This document shows positions 11,526 through 23,353 of a DNA stretch of 64,000 nt, piece by piece (position 1 is the first letter of the stretch; each line of letters begins with the position of its first letter). A program made the position numbers and the translations under genes. Below the pieces are notes generated by a model that was not told the DNA's origin, made no database searches, and saw only the letters and a list, made by a program, of their open reading frames with translations. This DNA is from Floccularia luteovirens (lineage: Eukaryota; Basidiomycota; Agaricomycetes; Agaricales; Squamanitaceae), in the NCBI GenBank assembly GCA_009739215.1, contig VSJF01000011.1:310001-374000 (forward strand), written 5' to 3'.

Positions 11526-12812
11526 TTATAAAAGGTGCAGGTAACACTGACCAGCTTGTCCGCTTTTCAGATCTTGTCCGTCTTTATCGCGGAATGATAT
11601 ACCCTTCTTGTTCCATCGGTTCCACCATGTCTCCAACCAGAGTCCATGTCGGACGAGATGGGCAAACGAACCGTGGTTTCTGATCCTTATTTCGACAAGA
11701 CTGGGTGCGACAAGTTTACTCTCAATATGTTCTAAAAGAGTATCCAACGGAGACAACACGGCGTAAGTGAACACTTTGGCGGGTACACAAACGGTGTCTT
11801 CTACTGCAGGAACGATGCAGATACGTTGAAGTGTGGGATGGAAAGTGGGGAGGTTGAGATGTGTTGTTCCATGGCAAAGAACAAGTGTCTCAAGGTTGGA
11901 GCAGAGATCCATTGCGTCCACTAGGTTACCTGCACTCCAGGTTGTCGTGCGAAGAGTACGAATCTTCTTGCCGTGTATGATGAAAAAGAAAAGCTCTGGA
12001 AACACATCGACATCAAGTCGTTCCAAGAGGGGTAGTTGGGTGGATTGGAGTGAGAGATAAGTTAGTAGTGGGTCCCAGGTCAATTCCATGTTTACAGGTG
12101 CGCCTGGCAACATATCTGGTATAACACCCAAGGAAAGTGTTTTAAGTTTCGGAAGTGTCATTATTGACAGTTGGCCATCGGAAAGGGTTGGGTATGAGTA
12201 AATACACCGGAGGCGTAAAGTTTCAAGATTGGGTATGTTTTGACACAAGTTCACAAGATCTTTATATGTTGGAGGCTCTCCTGGCCCAGTCCACTCAACA
12301 CGCCGAAGAGATTGTCCACAATATTTTGCAAGTGTACGTAAAATCTCGGGAGGCGTGCAAGCCGTCGGGTATTGGTCGTGTCCATTACTGTTCACATATA
12401 TCAACAGATTGGGCGTACATTTTAGTAGACGAACCACGTATTCGGAACGATAGTTTTCCTTTATCCTGAAGTCTATCCTTTGCGTCCATTCCCCGAAACT
12501 TTTTCCTCGGCCAGTTAATTTGTACGTTTTATTGCTTGACTCGAGCTTTTTTACGACAGCAATAAGGTGTTCCTCGGAGTGGATGCTCAAGTATATCGCA
12601 GAAATTTCAGTGACTATGGCACACCATGCCGTGCAAACTAGTCGAAGAGCGTTGCAGTCATTAAATAATGTAGGGTCCGCAGCTGGATGGCCTCCCCCAC
12701 AGTAAGGCTGGGGGCCAAAAGGATCATCTAGAGAGATCGAAGATGCACCCTCGAGTTTGATGGTGAAGGAGAGGATTCGACGCCACACCTCAAATGGTAG
12801 AGATAGACGGTT
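11526..12812 (-). CDS. F-box-like protein
   Basis: A single long exon encodes about 425 residues. The N-terminal part reads RLSLPFEVWRRILSF, a typical F-box opening (L-P-x-E-v-x-x-x-I), continuing to CNALRLVCTAWCAIVTEI, the usual second half of the domain. The rest has Leu-rich spaced segments (LRRVEWTG, NLETLRLRCIYSY, LKTLSLG, SNLETLVL) that look like irregular leucine-rich repeats. In this family the F-box binds Skp1 in SCF ubiquitin ligases, while the repeats pick targets. The true start is unresolved: the frame stays open upstream to about 13016 without an ATG, so the first exon is probably elsewhere upstream. Such F-box genes are very numerous in agaricomycetes. Confidence 0.75.
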   Translation of the reverse strand, partial: NRLSLPFEVWRRILSFTIKLEGASSISLDDPFGPQPYCGGGHPAADPTLFNDCNALRLVCTAWCAIVTEISAIYLSIHSEEHLIAVVKKLESSNKTYKLTGRGKSFGEWTQRIDFRIKENYRSEYVVRLLKCTPNLLIYVNSNGHDQYPTACTPPEILRTLAKYCGQSLRRVEWTGPGEPPTYKDLVNLCQNIPNLETLRLRCIYSYPTLSDGQLSIMTLPKLKTLSLGVIPDMLPGAPVNMELTWDPLLTYLSLQSTQLPLLERLDVDVFPELFFFIIHGKKIRTLRTTTWSAGNLVDAMDLCSNLETLVLCHGTTHLNLPTFHPTLQRICIVPAVEDTVCVPAKVFTYAVLSPLDTLLEHIESKLVAPSLVEIRIRNHGSFAHLVRHGLWLETWWNRWNKKGISFRDKDGQDLKSGQAGQCYLHLL

Positions 12813-13436
12813 TGAAGTTGAAGGCCTGGATTTTGAGAGCGCGTTTTTTCGAGGACAACGCGGTTTTGCTCGCGACTTTCTTTTTCCAACTTGTTTTACT
12901 TTGATACCGTTTCCCTTCGTGACGGCTATAAGGCCAGCTAATCCGTTCCAAAGGGCCAGCGTGAGGAAGAGGCGGGATTTTTTTTGGTAGTGAGCGTCTG
13001 TGAGGGTGGTCAGCTAGTGAACCAAGGTTAAGTCGAAAACGAATAATTACGTGTATATTATCAGTGACTCGCGTCTTTTTTTTGGGTAGTAGAATTAGGT
13101 ACAAGAGTGCTCTGTGTGAGGATTATAAGTAGTGAGGGTGTTTGGTGGTGTGGTTGATAAGAGTAAGGGGTAACACCTGGCTATTTTATACGAGCTTAAT
13201 ATATTGTTGCAACGGCGTACATACTTACTGTAAGGTACACATTCGATCTCTGGATGAATGGCTGGCGTGAGACGTAAAATACAAGAAAGGTTCGCTTCCA
13301 ATTTGGAAAATTAACGCCGCCTACTTGTCTAGTTACCGACAAAAATTCTGTTTCAAACTCAATCAATTTGCGCTTCAATTGCCAGACTGCTGATACGTTC
13401 AACGGTTATCAATAAATGCTCTCACAGGGGCTCACC
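12813..13436. other. Promoter gap between F-box-like and MAK5-like genes
   Basis: Divergent genes flank this gap. It probably contains the missing first exon of the F-box-like gene and the promoter of the helicase. No further feature is supported. Confidence 0.4.
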
Positions 13437-16325
13437 ATGGAACCAACATCTAAAAGACCCCTTCATAATGTGGCATCTAAAGCAAGAAAAAAACCTAAAT
13501 TACGACACTTTTCCGCAGATGATCTGCCATGGAAAGAGGTTACCCGACCAGCCGAGACAGGTATGGAAGGAGACGAAGGTATTCTCGAACTGGAAGAGGT
13601 TGACGGCGTTGAGGTTTTCTATGAGGAAACGGAAGGCGGTAAAGTCGCTAGATTTCGCGTCAGTTTCTCAAACTATCGGAAAGTCGTTTGCTTGAACGCT
13701 TCGTACTGTACAGGTTGTTTCTCAAGAAGACAAAGGGGAAGATAAAACCACTCTACGCAACGAAGACTCTGATGTAGAGATAGATGACTCCCAGCTGGAG
13801 GAATTCCCAGATTTTGATTGTAAGAACAAGCATTTCGTTCTTTCTATTCCAACTGAAAGGCCACAACAAAAGCTCAAAATCTGCTACCTAATTGGCACCC
13901 ATACCCTTTGCATCAGCAGCTCATGCGCGTGATTCATTCAATGAAATTTGACTCTCCTACAGCTATTCAAGCTGCAGCTCTACCAATCGCGCTTGCCCAG
14001 CATGACGTGATAGGTATAGCACAAACTGTGGGCTGACATTTGTACCCACTTCTCGTCGTCGCTTATTGTGCATTATACCCTAGGGTTCAGGAAAAACATT
14101 GGCATATGGTCTGCCTATACTCCATCGTCTTCTATGTCAACCTAGGCCTTCCCCAAAGGGCCGGCGACCACTCCAAGCACTGGTTCTTGCGCCTACTAGA
14201 GAATTGGCTCTTCAAGTCTCATCTCACCTAAATGCGTTCGTTGCTCCTCCACCGGGGTTTGAGCCACCGAAATTGAAGAATGGTAAAAAGGCACCTCCAC
14301 ATGTTAGCATTGGCACAATTGTTGGAGGGATGTCGACACAAAAGCAGCAGCGTGTACTAGCTAGAGGAGTTGACATCTTAGTGGCTACACCCGGACGTCT
14401 TTGGGATATGATAGAAGACGTGAGTTATCTCAAATAATGGATGGTCTGCTGCTTTCTTATGCTATTTTAAATCATCTCAGAATGATAGCCTAGCTCATGA
14501 CATCAAAAACCTCAAGTTTTTGGTCCTTGATGAAGCTGACCGTATGATCGAAGCAGGTCATTTCGCAGAATTGGAGAACATCTTACGACTGACGCTTCGA
14601 GAATCCAAGTAATTATTTAGTCTCTTTGTATTATCTATGTCCTGATTAAATGTTCTTATACATGTAGAGAAGAGATTACTGAAGGTGGAGGTCACACCAG
14701 ATCTGATGAGGAAGATACCGACGAGCCGCTGAAAGACGGCTCGATGCAAACATTCGTCTTCTCTGCTACCCTCAGTAGGGATCTGCAGAGGAATCTCAAG
14801 AAACGCTTTCGGCCAAAGAATGTGAAAAAAAATAACAGGAAGTCCGAAGCGCCGCTGTCTACGCTTGGTGAGCAAAATTGTGATGATCGGTTTTTGATTT
14901 TATTTTATTTTACCCTGATTGTTAGATGACCTCCTTATGCGCCTTGACTTTCGAGATCCGGATCCAGAGGTTATTGATCTCAGCCCAGCCGGTGGTGCAG
15001 TATCAACATTGCAGGAGGCGAAGATCGAATGTCTTTCGGCTGACAAAGTAAGCTCAATTTTACAAGCGAACGTTGACTTTGTGTAAATTTTTTGAACCCT
15101 GCCGGGAACTTCCAGGATGTGTATCTGTATTACTTCCTTCTGCGCCATCCTGGGCGATCGCTTGTCTTCCTCTCTTCGATCGATGGAATACGAAGATTGA
15201 TGCCGCTCATTGAGTTACTTAATGTCAAAGTGATGCCACTGCATTCGCAGTTGGAACAACGTCAGCGATTGAAGAACCTTGACAGGTAAGCCCATTCTTC
15301 TTTCCACTAGCAAGAACACCGCCTTCTCTCCGATACCCCATGTTCTTTCTATCCTTAAACTGCACCGTTCTCACGAGCTTCTTCATATAATGTAGATTCA
15401 AAAGCACACAAAACTCCGTCCTCCTCGCTACCGATATTGCCGCACGCGGTCTTGACATTCCCGCTGTGGACCATGTTATTCATTTCCAAATTCCTCGTTC
15501 AGCAGATACATTTATTCATAGGAATGGCCGGACGGCGCGTGCCTCCCGCAAGGGTTTCAGCATGATTATGTGTGCGCCGGACGAGAGGCGGTTAGTTCGT
15601 GCTTTGATGAACGGTCTCGGACGCGGTCAGTGTACTTGGTTTACTCCGTTAGTGAAGTTTATCAATATTCAATACTTGTATGGTAGAGGAAGGTGATATC
15701 CCAGATATGTCAATCGAGCTCAGCTTGTTAGATAAGCTCAAGACAAGAGTCCAGCTCGCCCGACAAATTGAGCAGGAACAACATAAAATTAAGAAGGTGA
15801 ACCATGACCGGAATTGGATGAGGGAAGCCGCAGATGTTCTGGGCGTGGATCTGGATTCTGATTTTGCAAGGTGAGGCTCAGTCGGTTTAATATGCTTATT
15901 ATTATAATGATTACTAAGTACTTTACGCTTTTCTCATTCTTACAGTGATATGGAAGAGGACAGTAAACCTTCAACACAAAAGCGCAAAGCGAGAGACAAT
16001 AAGATCGCGGACTTGAAAGCCGAACTCAAGCGCCTGCTCGCTCAACCCCTCATTGCCCGAGGCGTGTCTGCGCGATATATCACATCAGGGAGTCGACCAA
16101 TTGTTGACGATCTTCTAGCTGGTGAATGTAAGTGTTTTGTTGATCATATATATGACCATGATGTCTGATATACAAATAGATATTGAAAGTATGGTTGGTG
16201 TACGGAAGACTGATGCTGGAGACGACCTTGTTATGATGAAGAAACAATCACAAAGAAAGACGAAGAAAAAGGCGGATGTAGTAGAACTCGATGAGGAGGA
16301 GGAATGGGGTGGTATCGAGGACTAG
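13437..16325 (+). CDS. MAK5: DEAD-box ATP-dependent RNA helicase MAK5 (DDX24)
   Basis: A multi-exon DEAD-box helicase of the Mak5/DDX24 group, which acts in the nucleolus in 60S ribosomal subunit assembly. Motifs in order: Walker A/motif I AQTGSGKT (joined across an intron near 14030-14085), Ia PTRELA, GG (VGGMS), Ib TPGR, II DEAD ([11 protein letters not shown]), III SAT (FVFSATLS), [21 protein letters not shown] and [11 protein letters not shown]. An acidic N-terminus precedes the Q-motif region ([12 protein letters not shown]...[17 protein letters not shown]). An insertion rich in acidic and basic residues lies between motifs II and III, as in Mak5. The C-terminus is Lys-rich and ends [11 protein letters not shown] took the ATG at 13437 (in context ccATGG); an in-frame one exists at 13416. 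All catalytic motifs are intact. Confidence 0.92.
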
Positions 16326-16949
16326 ATGCATTTCGAGAAATGGGACGCTTCCTCAGACATTGAAATGGGGCAAGTATAGTTGCCTATAAGTTAGGTTTAA
16401 GCTGCTTTCTGACGCTCCAACAATATATATCAGTTTTGTTAGAGCACACCCAAATCCCCATTCCTACTCACTTATTTTTAAACATGTCACATTCAAATTC
16501 TTACTCACATATATAGATGACAACGGGAGATGACAACGGGAGCAACTCATATGAAATGTCTTATCAAGCATGGATAGAATAAGCATGGATAGAATGGCAG
16601 GGTCAACACTCTGATTATTACATTACCCCACACTAGGATTGAACAAGAAATACTCACTCTAAACTTTATCCCGAAAGTAAGTAATAAGTATCAGGAATAC
16701 TTACTGCTGAATCTCCTTCATCATGAGCATCTAAATTTAGCACATCACCGTACACATGCCCACGTTGGTTATTAATTTTTCTAGTTCCCTTGTCCCATGG
16801 AGATGATTACTTGCTTACATGCCTGTTTGGTATTTTTGGTTTGGTTTGCGCTTTTCCACTGAATGTTTACCCCTTCGAACTCGCTAGCAACTCCTCCAGA
16901 TCCAGCAAACTTGTTTTTAGCCCCAAACTATTAGGGATACGCATATGTC
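16326..16949. other. Intergenic, with two short tandem duplications
   Basis: Holds the 3' UTR of the helicase. A 13-base unit (gatgacaacggga) is repeated twice at 16516-16541, and a 14-base unit (agcatggatagaat) twice at 16567-16595. Nothing else seen. Confidence 0.5.
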
Positions 16950-18751
16950 ATGGATTTTGTGAAAGAATACGTTCAAATCAATCTTCTATCCCTTGGAATC
17001 AAATTCGATGTGACTTCTGGGATTACAGGATCAGCAATTTTCGTGGCGTCGGGGGTTTTCAAACTGCTGAGAGGGTTGAAGGTGTGATATTTCTCAGACA
17101 TCATGGCATCTGTTGAAAATCAAGTAAAAAATGAGTATGTAGGCTGTAAGCTATATGCCAGGACTGCGTGCCCAGTTCAGCCTCTAACCGTTATTGGTGC
17201 AATCATAGGTACGAGGTGGCGAAATCCCGGAGCACAGTTTCAATGGGTTTGGCACGAGCACTGTAAGTAATCTACGTCATTCAGTTATAAGCACCTTGTT
17301 CACACCCTATTTGTGCGCAGTCCACAAGCAACACAACAGCGAGAGTGTCTCTATTGTTCCGTTCATCTATGGTATCCCAGTCATAATTACGTCCAATCTA
17401 GACGAGCAAGACAAATTTCTGGACCCAAAACTGGTTTTATCAAACCAGAATATTCGGGACGGCCTTTATTGTGAGTGACGTGTCCTGGTTAATGCAATGC
17501 GAAAAATCAAACGCTTTACAGAATGTGGGGCATGGATCTAATAGTTACGGAAGGTGATGTGTGGAGGAAACATAGACGTGTTGTGGGTCCAGCGTTTACA
17601 AACCAGCTGTACGTCACTTATGACTTGTTGGATAGTGTTTAAACTAAACCTATAAAATAGGTATGAGAAAGTATGGAGCCGAACAATTGAGGCGTACCAC
17701 GAAATGATTCGCGGTGAAGGTTAGCTGGAGAAGAAAGTCACAATTGTTCCTGTCATGCAGAAGCTTACCTTCAAGGTCAGCCTGCTCTATAATTTGAAAC
17801 AGTATGCATATGGCTAAATGATCACGGTTTCCGTAGCTTGCGCTGCTTATCATCAGTTCATGCGGTTTTAGACTTCCGTTTACATGGTCTGAAGAGCCTG
17901 TTGGTCCTGACAGTAGTACCCCAATTTAGGAAGCATTGAGGGTCGTCGCAGAGTCAACTCTGTATGTAGTGGCCACCCCTAAATGGGCAAAGAGGCTGTC
18001 TATCAAAAAGTAAGCCATCATTCCTCTGGATTAACCACATTCGCTCGTGATCAATTAGATTTGAAGTCATACGTCCTCATGAACAGGTGTTGAGTTTCAT
18101 GCAGTGAAGCATCGCTTCACGTAAAGCAAAATTAAATTAGGAGAAGGGGGTAATAACAATGTGTTTTCAACGCTTGTGCGCGCGAGTGATAACGAGGAAA
18201 GCAAGTACAGGTTAGATGATCAAGAGTTGGTTAGTTTATTACATTCACCTGCGGGCTTGAAGGTGTATGTGCTAAATTATCTTTCCCTCCATAGATAGGA
18301 AATGTATACGCGATGTTGTTTGCAGGACACGGTAAGCCCATATTGGGGTGCATTCTATCCTAGTTATATGTGTGTTCTTACCTCCTACTCAATCTAGAAA
18401 CGACTGCACATACAATGGCTACTACTCTAGGTTTCCTCTCTCTCAATCTCGAGTTCCAGGACGAAATTGTAGAAGAAATTTTGGACGTTATGGGAGAAAA
18501 TGGAGAACCTGTTAGTGTTTTCGTTCTCATTCCCAATTTTCAATTTTCATCAAAGTCATATACTACAGACCTTCGAGGATTATCCAAAACTGAATAAAGT
18601 GCGCATGGCATTTCTTGAGTCTTTGAGGCTGTTACGTGAGTTGACACTCTTATATTTTCCGCTATATGTCAAACAAATTTTTCACAAATCTAGCACCTGG
18701 ATTTGTGATGATAAGGGAAGCCCAAGAGGATAATAACCCAGATAACGATTA
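16950..18751 (+). pseudogene. Cytochrome P450 pseudogene lacking the heme-binding end
   Basis: The start (ATG 16950) encodes MDFVKEYVQINLL then a hydrophobic anchor. P450-like exons follow: VPFIYGIPVIITSN, MWGMDLIVTEGDVWRKHRRVVGPAF (the W-x-x-x-R helix C motif WRKHRR), and helix I with the oxygen-activating motif AGHETT near 18325-18410. A segment like FLESLRLLPPGFVMIREA comes next. Defects: a TAG after RGEG near 17722, a TAG in PI*EALRVV near 17927, further frame breaks, and no recognisable ExxR-to-heme region (F-x-x-G-x-R-x-C) before the duplicated block begins at about 18.84 kb. Some stops might sit in unrecognised introns, but the missing heme Cys loop makes a functional enzyme unlikely. 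Original family and substrate unknown. Confidence 0.8.
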
Positions 18752-18839
18752 GGATATCACAAAGTTTTCCCAGTAGACACGAAGTTCAGATATGGAGTTC
18801 GACCCCGATAGCTTAATTAAATCAAATCAAAAACTTAGG

Positions 18840-21600
18840 CACTGCATATATGAAAGCAATAACGCATGGTTTCCTATCTGTTATTCTAGATCTTTAGATA
18901 ATATCAAGAACGAAGTTGTAAACATCATGAAATGAAAGCGTGGCCCGTCACCATGAGTACAAATAATTAGGCGCAATATCGAATAGAAGCCAAGTAAGTG
19001 CCGGAGCATTACTCTCCTACATTCAGTAGACCTTGATGAAGCCAGAAGATAAGGACATTACTGAACTGAAATATAACGAGCAATGTGCATTTCATCGTCA
19101 TCATGAACATTTCGAAACTCGCTATTGAACTCTGCATCTTTCGCGGCATTAAAGAATTGAAGAAAATGATGCGACGGCAAGATGGAAGCGAAGACACCTT
19201 GGATGCTATGAACGGATCGTGAGCGACCATTGACTTGTCAGATGTAGTATAGTAATCATACTACCAAAGGGCTTGATAGTACTTCAACTAGATAATAATA
19301 TCAGTGACACAAAACACCTGCATGAGGACTGGTGCTCACATCCGCTAAACAAAGAAGTAGGGTGACGACAATCCGAAGCACTTTGGAAATTTGCAATCTC
19401 GTCAACTGTACCAAGCAGAGTGGGCTACTAACCGAAATTGAGCTACATACTCACTGTGTCAGAAATTACGGATCAGCAATGTAAATTAACTTACAAAATA
19501 ATAAACTGCACCATCACGAATTACGCTGGTAATGATCTGCTTGTCTGAAGAGCGTGGCGTATCTAAGGCATTCACAATCATTGTGACGAGTTGAATTAGA
19601 TCCCCAACAGACTAGTAGAAGTAACTTGATGCGTTAATATTGAGAAAGGTAACAAGATTTTGAAAATCGTCACAATCAATCCTAGTAACCATGGCATAAC
19701 AGGTATCCTTTTGGACAAAAGGCAGAGTCCTCTGGTCAAATCGCGGTGATGAACCAAGGGGAGGACGAAAACTAATTCTAAATGGGTCGTATAATAAGAG
19801 ATAGTATATAATTTGTTACATGAGAAAACCAACACACCTTGCGCTTGAATGCCTCCCCATACACTCATGAAACAGACAGGTGCAAATATAGTAAACCAGA
19901 TCAGGGTGAGCAAATATGTCAGCTTCTTTCTGCTTGCCCATAACGATTTGATGCAAGTGAGGATGGCAACTTGAATCAAAATATCAGGTCAGTGATACTA
20001 GAGAATTGAGCACTAGATGAACCCACCTTGTCGGAAGAGTACCACAATTACAGTGAGGAACTCAGCTAGCCATATCCAACCTATACATCTAGTAAATTGT
20101 GAATTCCAGAATAAAGTAGGATGAAGATAATTCAGACGTCTGGCAGAACGAACAGTGGTGAATGCTCAAGGTATGGGAGCCACAAAAAATCTACTCACTT
20201 GTACAGTGATATTCGGAGAAAGGGCGGATGTAGCTTCAGTAATAAACTCCGATAAATAAATATAATCGAGAGAGTGAAAGCTCCGCGTACCATATACTCC
20301 ATATATCAATGTAATATCGGTGGTATAACGAGCAATGACGTAGAGTACTCTGCTCGCACAGTTTTTGTAGTCTTTGGTCCATATAACGTAAACTTCCTCT
20401 TCAAAATTGAGTAGGTGGTGCCATAAGGATAGTGTCATAGCAATCCCTGTGTCGACAAAGCAATAAGCACAAAGATTCATGTTAGCAAGGGAGATTATAC
20501 ACGGACGCACAGATAGGGTACAAGTTTGTTGCTGGCGAAAGCGAATTCAGCACCTCAGAAATGGCGGGAGTCCCAATTGAGGCATGAGGATGTAATTCCA
20601 TGTTCGAGGGTGGTTTGTCAAATTATTGGTACTTGTAACTTATATATAATCTGCGGGACCATCAGCTTAACAAGATCTGTATGCTGGTAGAATGTATTCC
20701 GATGGTGCAATGGGTAGCCGAGTGCTCTTATCATCGCAATTCATCGGGAGTAGAGAAAATTTTCATAGATGCAAAATCAGACATCGAGTATCTGGACCTC
20801 AAAGGGAGGTTCACAAAGAACAGATTAATGGTATTCATCAGCATACTGTGTGTTTAATGTTGGAACGCGGGAGATGGAACCTGAGGGGCACAAGGGCTTG
20901 TCATCATTGCAATCACAACAATGCTTGCAGCCATCAACGATCATGATCTGATGTATTTCTTTTGGTGGAACAAGAGTCCATTTTATTATCTATCCGAAAT
21001 CTTTTTTCCTATCAAAATCCCTGAAATCTACCATTCCCTGGTTTCTAACTGTTCGTTTCAGCCTACAGTTGGAGGAACACCATAACCCGCCTGATGGTCG
21101 GCTAGAACTAGTCCAGCATCCAACTACTACAAAGGAGGTAATGACTCAGTACTCACAGCCGGTGCGCCACCTACTACTTGTTGCCATCCAACCTGTTATA
21201 TCGCAGAATCATACTTCGTATGACCCGTGTTGAGAATGGTATATTGCCACCGTATACCACCCTATTCTATCAAGTTGCCGATGCTATACGGACGACACGG
21301 AAACACTAATCTAACTTCAGACTTTCATCTTGACTGCTAATCACTTCAAGAAACTCATCTCACGCTCGACACTGGAATCAAAGGGCGGGATTAGTTGACC
21401 TCATGCGCTGGTGATCTCAGGAGCCTTCCGCCAGGACATCATATCACATCCATGTCAAAGGGGCACAGTGAGCAACTATAGTACGACAGAACTAGAAGGA
21501 TCGAGAGCCTCAGATTGTTAGCAGTTATTATAACATGTGTTGTGTAAGTCAGCCACGTTAAGATATGGATGTATTGGAACCTGAGTGAACTACACTATGG
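18840..21600. repeat. Segmental duplication block A (gene plus flanks)
   Basis: This block is repeated as block B (about 21640-23760) and block C (about 45190-48360). Shared parts include the downstream flank (gcgaacgaagttgtaaac near 18908, 21776 and 45220), the whole DUF6533-like gene, its upstream flank (ATCTGTTTCAT-type sequence), and, between A and C, a distal part (agcacagtgagcaacta at about 21460 and 48205, then aacctgagtg near 21578 and 48331). Divergence is moderate, so the duplication is not recent. Confidence 0.75.
19058..20601 (-). CDS. DUF6533-like multi-helix membrane protein, copy A
   Basis: Starts MELHPHASIGTPAISEVL (ATG 20599-20601; exon 1 20511-20601), exon 2 20291-20446 (IAMTLSLWHHLLNFEEEVYVIW...CASRVLYVIARY). 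This D/H-LL-x-F-x-x-E-x-x-x-IW pattern followed by K-x-L-Y-x-x-x-RY is typical of the fungal DUF6533 domain. Later exons carry more helices: WIWLAEFLTVIVVLFRQ, LTYLLTLIWFTIFAPVCFM, WLLGLIVTI, then SVIRDGAVYYF, and end with HFLQFFNAAKDAEFNSEF...YISVQ. The order suggests about six or seven membrane helices with a cytosolic acidic tail. Function of this family is unknown. The junction after exon 2 (20.2-20.3 kb) is ambiguous: one donor choice keeps the frame, another does not, so intactness is not proven. Stop is at 19058-19060. Confidence 0.6.
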
Positions 21601-21831
21601 CATCACATGTAATACAGACCATAGTGGCAACTAGGGTAATAAGTTAAGAAGTTACATGTTTGCACACAGTATGTCGTCGCTTCAAGCAGATGGTAAATAG
21701 AAAACCTATGCACAGTATATATGAAGGCAAAAACGCGACATTTCCCATATTTCATACCTTGTTTCAAGATAATAGTGCGAACGAAGTTGTAAACGTCATG
21801 TATTGAAACTGGGAACCTGCCAGTATTAATA
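20602..21831. other. Spacer between copies A and B
   Basis: Contains the upstream flank of copy A (part of block A) and the downstream flank of copy B. Short open frames here show no familiar motif. Confidence 0.45.
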
Positions 21832-23353
21832 TTACTGAACCACAATGTAGCGAGTCATGTGCACTTCATCGTCATCAACAAGGTCAGAATCGCTTTTGAG
21901 CTCTGCATCCTTTGCAGCCTTGAAGAATTGAAGAAAATGATGTGATGCCAAGATGGAAGCTAGGATGCCACGGATACTGTGAACAGTCCTGAGTGACTAT
22001 AAACTCGACAAATGTTGAAAGGTGAACATACTACCAAATGGCTTGAAAGTACTTCAACTAGTTAATAATATCAGTGACACAAAAACACCTGCATAAGGGC
22101 TGGTGCTTACATTCGCCAAACAAAGAATTACGGTGCTAACAAATCCGATCACTTTGAAAATTATCAGTCCTGTCAGCCAGGCCAAGAAAGGCGAGCTTCA
22201 CTGACCAAAATTGAGCTGTATACTCACTGTGTCAACAATTGGTGATTAGCATCATAATTAGCTTACCAGATAATACACTGCACCATCACGAATCACTCTG
22301 GCAATGATCTGTTTGTCTGATGAGCGTGGTGTGTCTAAAGCATTCACAACCATTGTGACAAGTTGGATTAGATCCCCAACGGACTAGTAAAATCAACTTG
22401 GTGCATTAATATTGAAAAGGTTTAAAGATACTTACAATCAACCCTAACAACCACGGTATGATAGGTATCCTTCTAGATACAAGGCAGATTCCTCCAATAA
22501 ACTCGTCATGACGAAAGGACGGGAGAATGAACATTATATCTTCATGGGTTGGATAGTATGGAGTAGTGTGTTACATGTGAAAACCGATGCACCTTGCACC
22601 TGAATGCCTCCCCACACACTCATGAAACAGAGAGGTGCAAATATGGTAAACCAGATCAGGGTGAGAAAATATGTCAGCTTCTTTCTGCCTGCCCATAACG
22701 ATTTGATGCAAGTGAGAACGGCAACTTGGATCAAAATATCAGATCAATAATCCCAGAGTATTCAGTCGCTAGCTGAACTTACTTTGTCAGAAGAGTACCA
22801 ACACGATGGTGAGGAACTGAGCTAGCCATATCCAATTTATGCATCTAGTGAATGTTAAATTCTGGAACAGAGTAAAATGAAGATTGTTCGGACTTCTGTC
22901 AGAATAATTAATCTGTGCTTAAGATAAGAGAGCTACACAAAACCCACTCACTTGTACGGTGATATTTGGAGAAATGGCAGATGTAGCTTCAGTAATAAAC
23001 TCTGATAAATCAATATAGTATGGAGAATGAAACTTGACCTACCATATACCCCATATATCATTGTAACATCAGTGATATAACGAGCAATGACATAAGTTAC
23101 CCTACTCGCACAGCTTTTGTAGTCCTTGGTCCATATAACATAAACTTCTTCTTCAAAATTGAGTAGGTGGTGCCATAAGGATAGTGTCATAGCAATCCCT
23201 GCGTTGACAAGGCAATAAGCACAAAGATTCATATTAGCAATGGAGATTATACACAGACGCACAAATAGGGTAGAAGTTTATTGCTGGCGAAAGCGAGTTC
23301 AGCACCTCAGAAATGTCGGGAGTTGCAAGTAAGTTGTGAGGATGTAATTCCAT
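21832..23353 (-). CDS. DUF6533-like multi-helix membrane protein, copy B
   Basis: Close paralogue of copy A with the same exon order: ATG at 23351-23353, a second exon with IAMTLSLWHHLLNFEEEVYVIW, then CINWIWLAQFLTIVLVLF, LTYFLTLIWFTIFAPLCFM, and a C-terminus SIRGILASILASHHFLQF with an acidic tail ending TRYIVVQ and TAA at 21832-21834. The exon that in copy A reads VVLFRQ here reads VLF then TGA before the donor (near 22790), in a position where A and C have CGA (Arg). That is a CGA-to-TGA change and would truncate the protein, so copy B may be a pseudogene unless an alternative splice avoids it. Function unknown. Confidence 0.55.
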
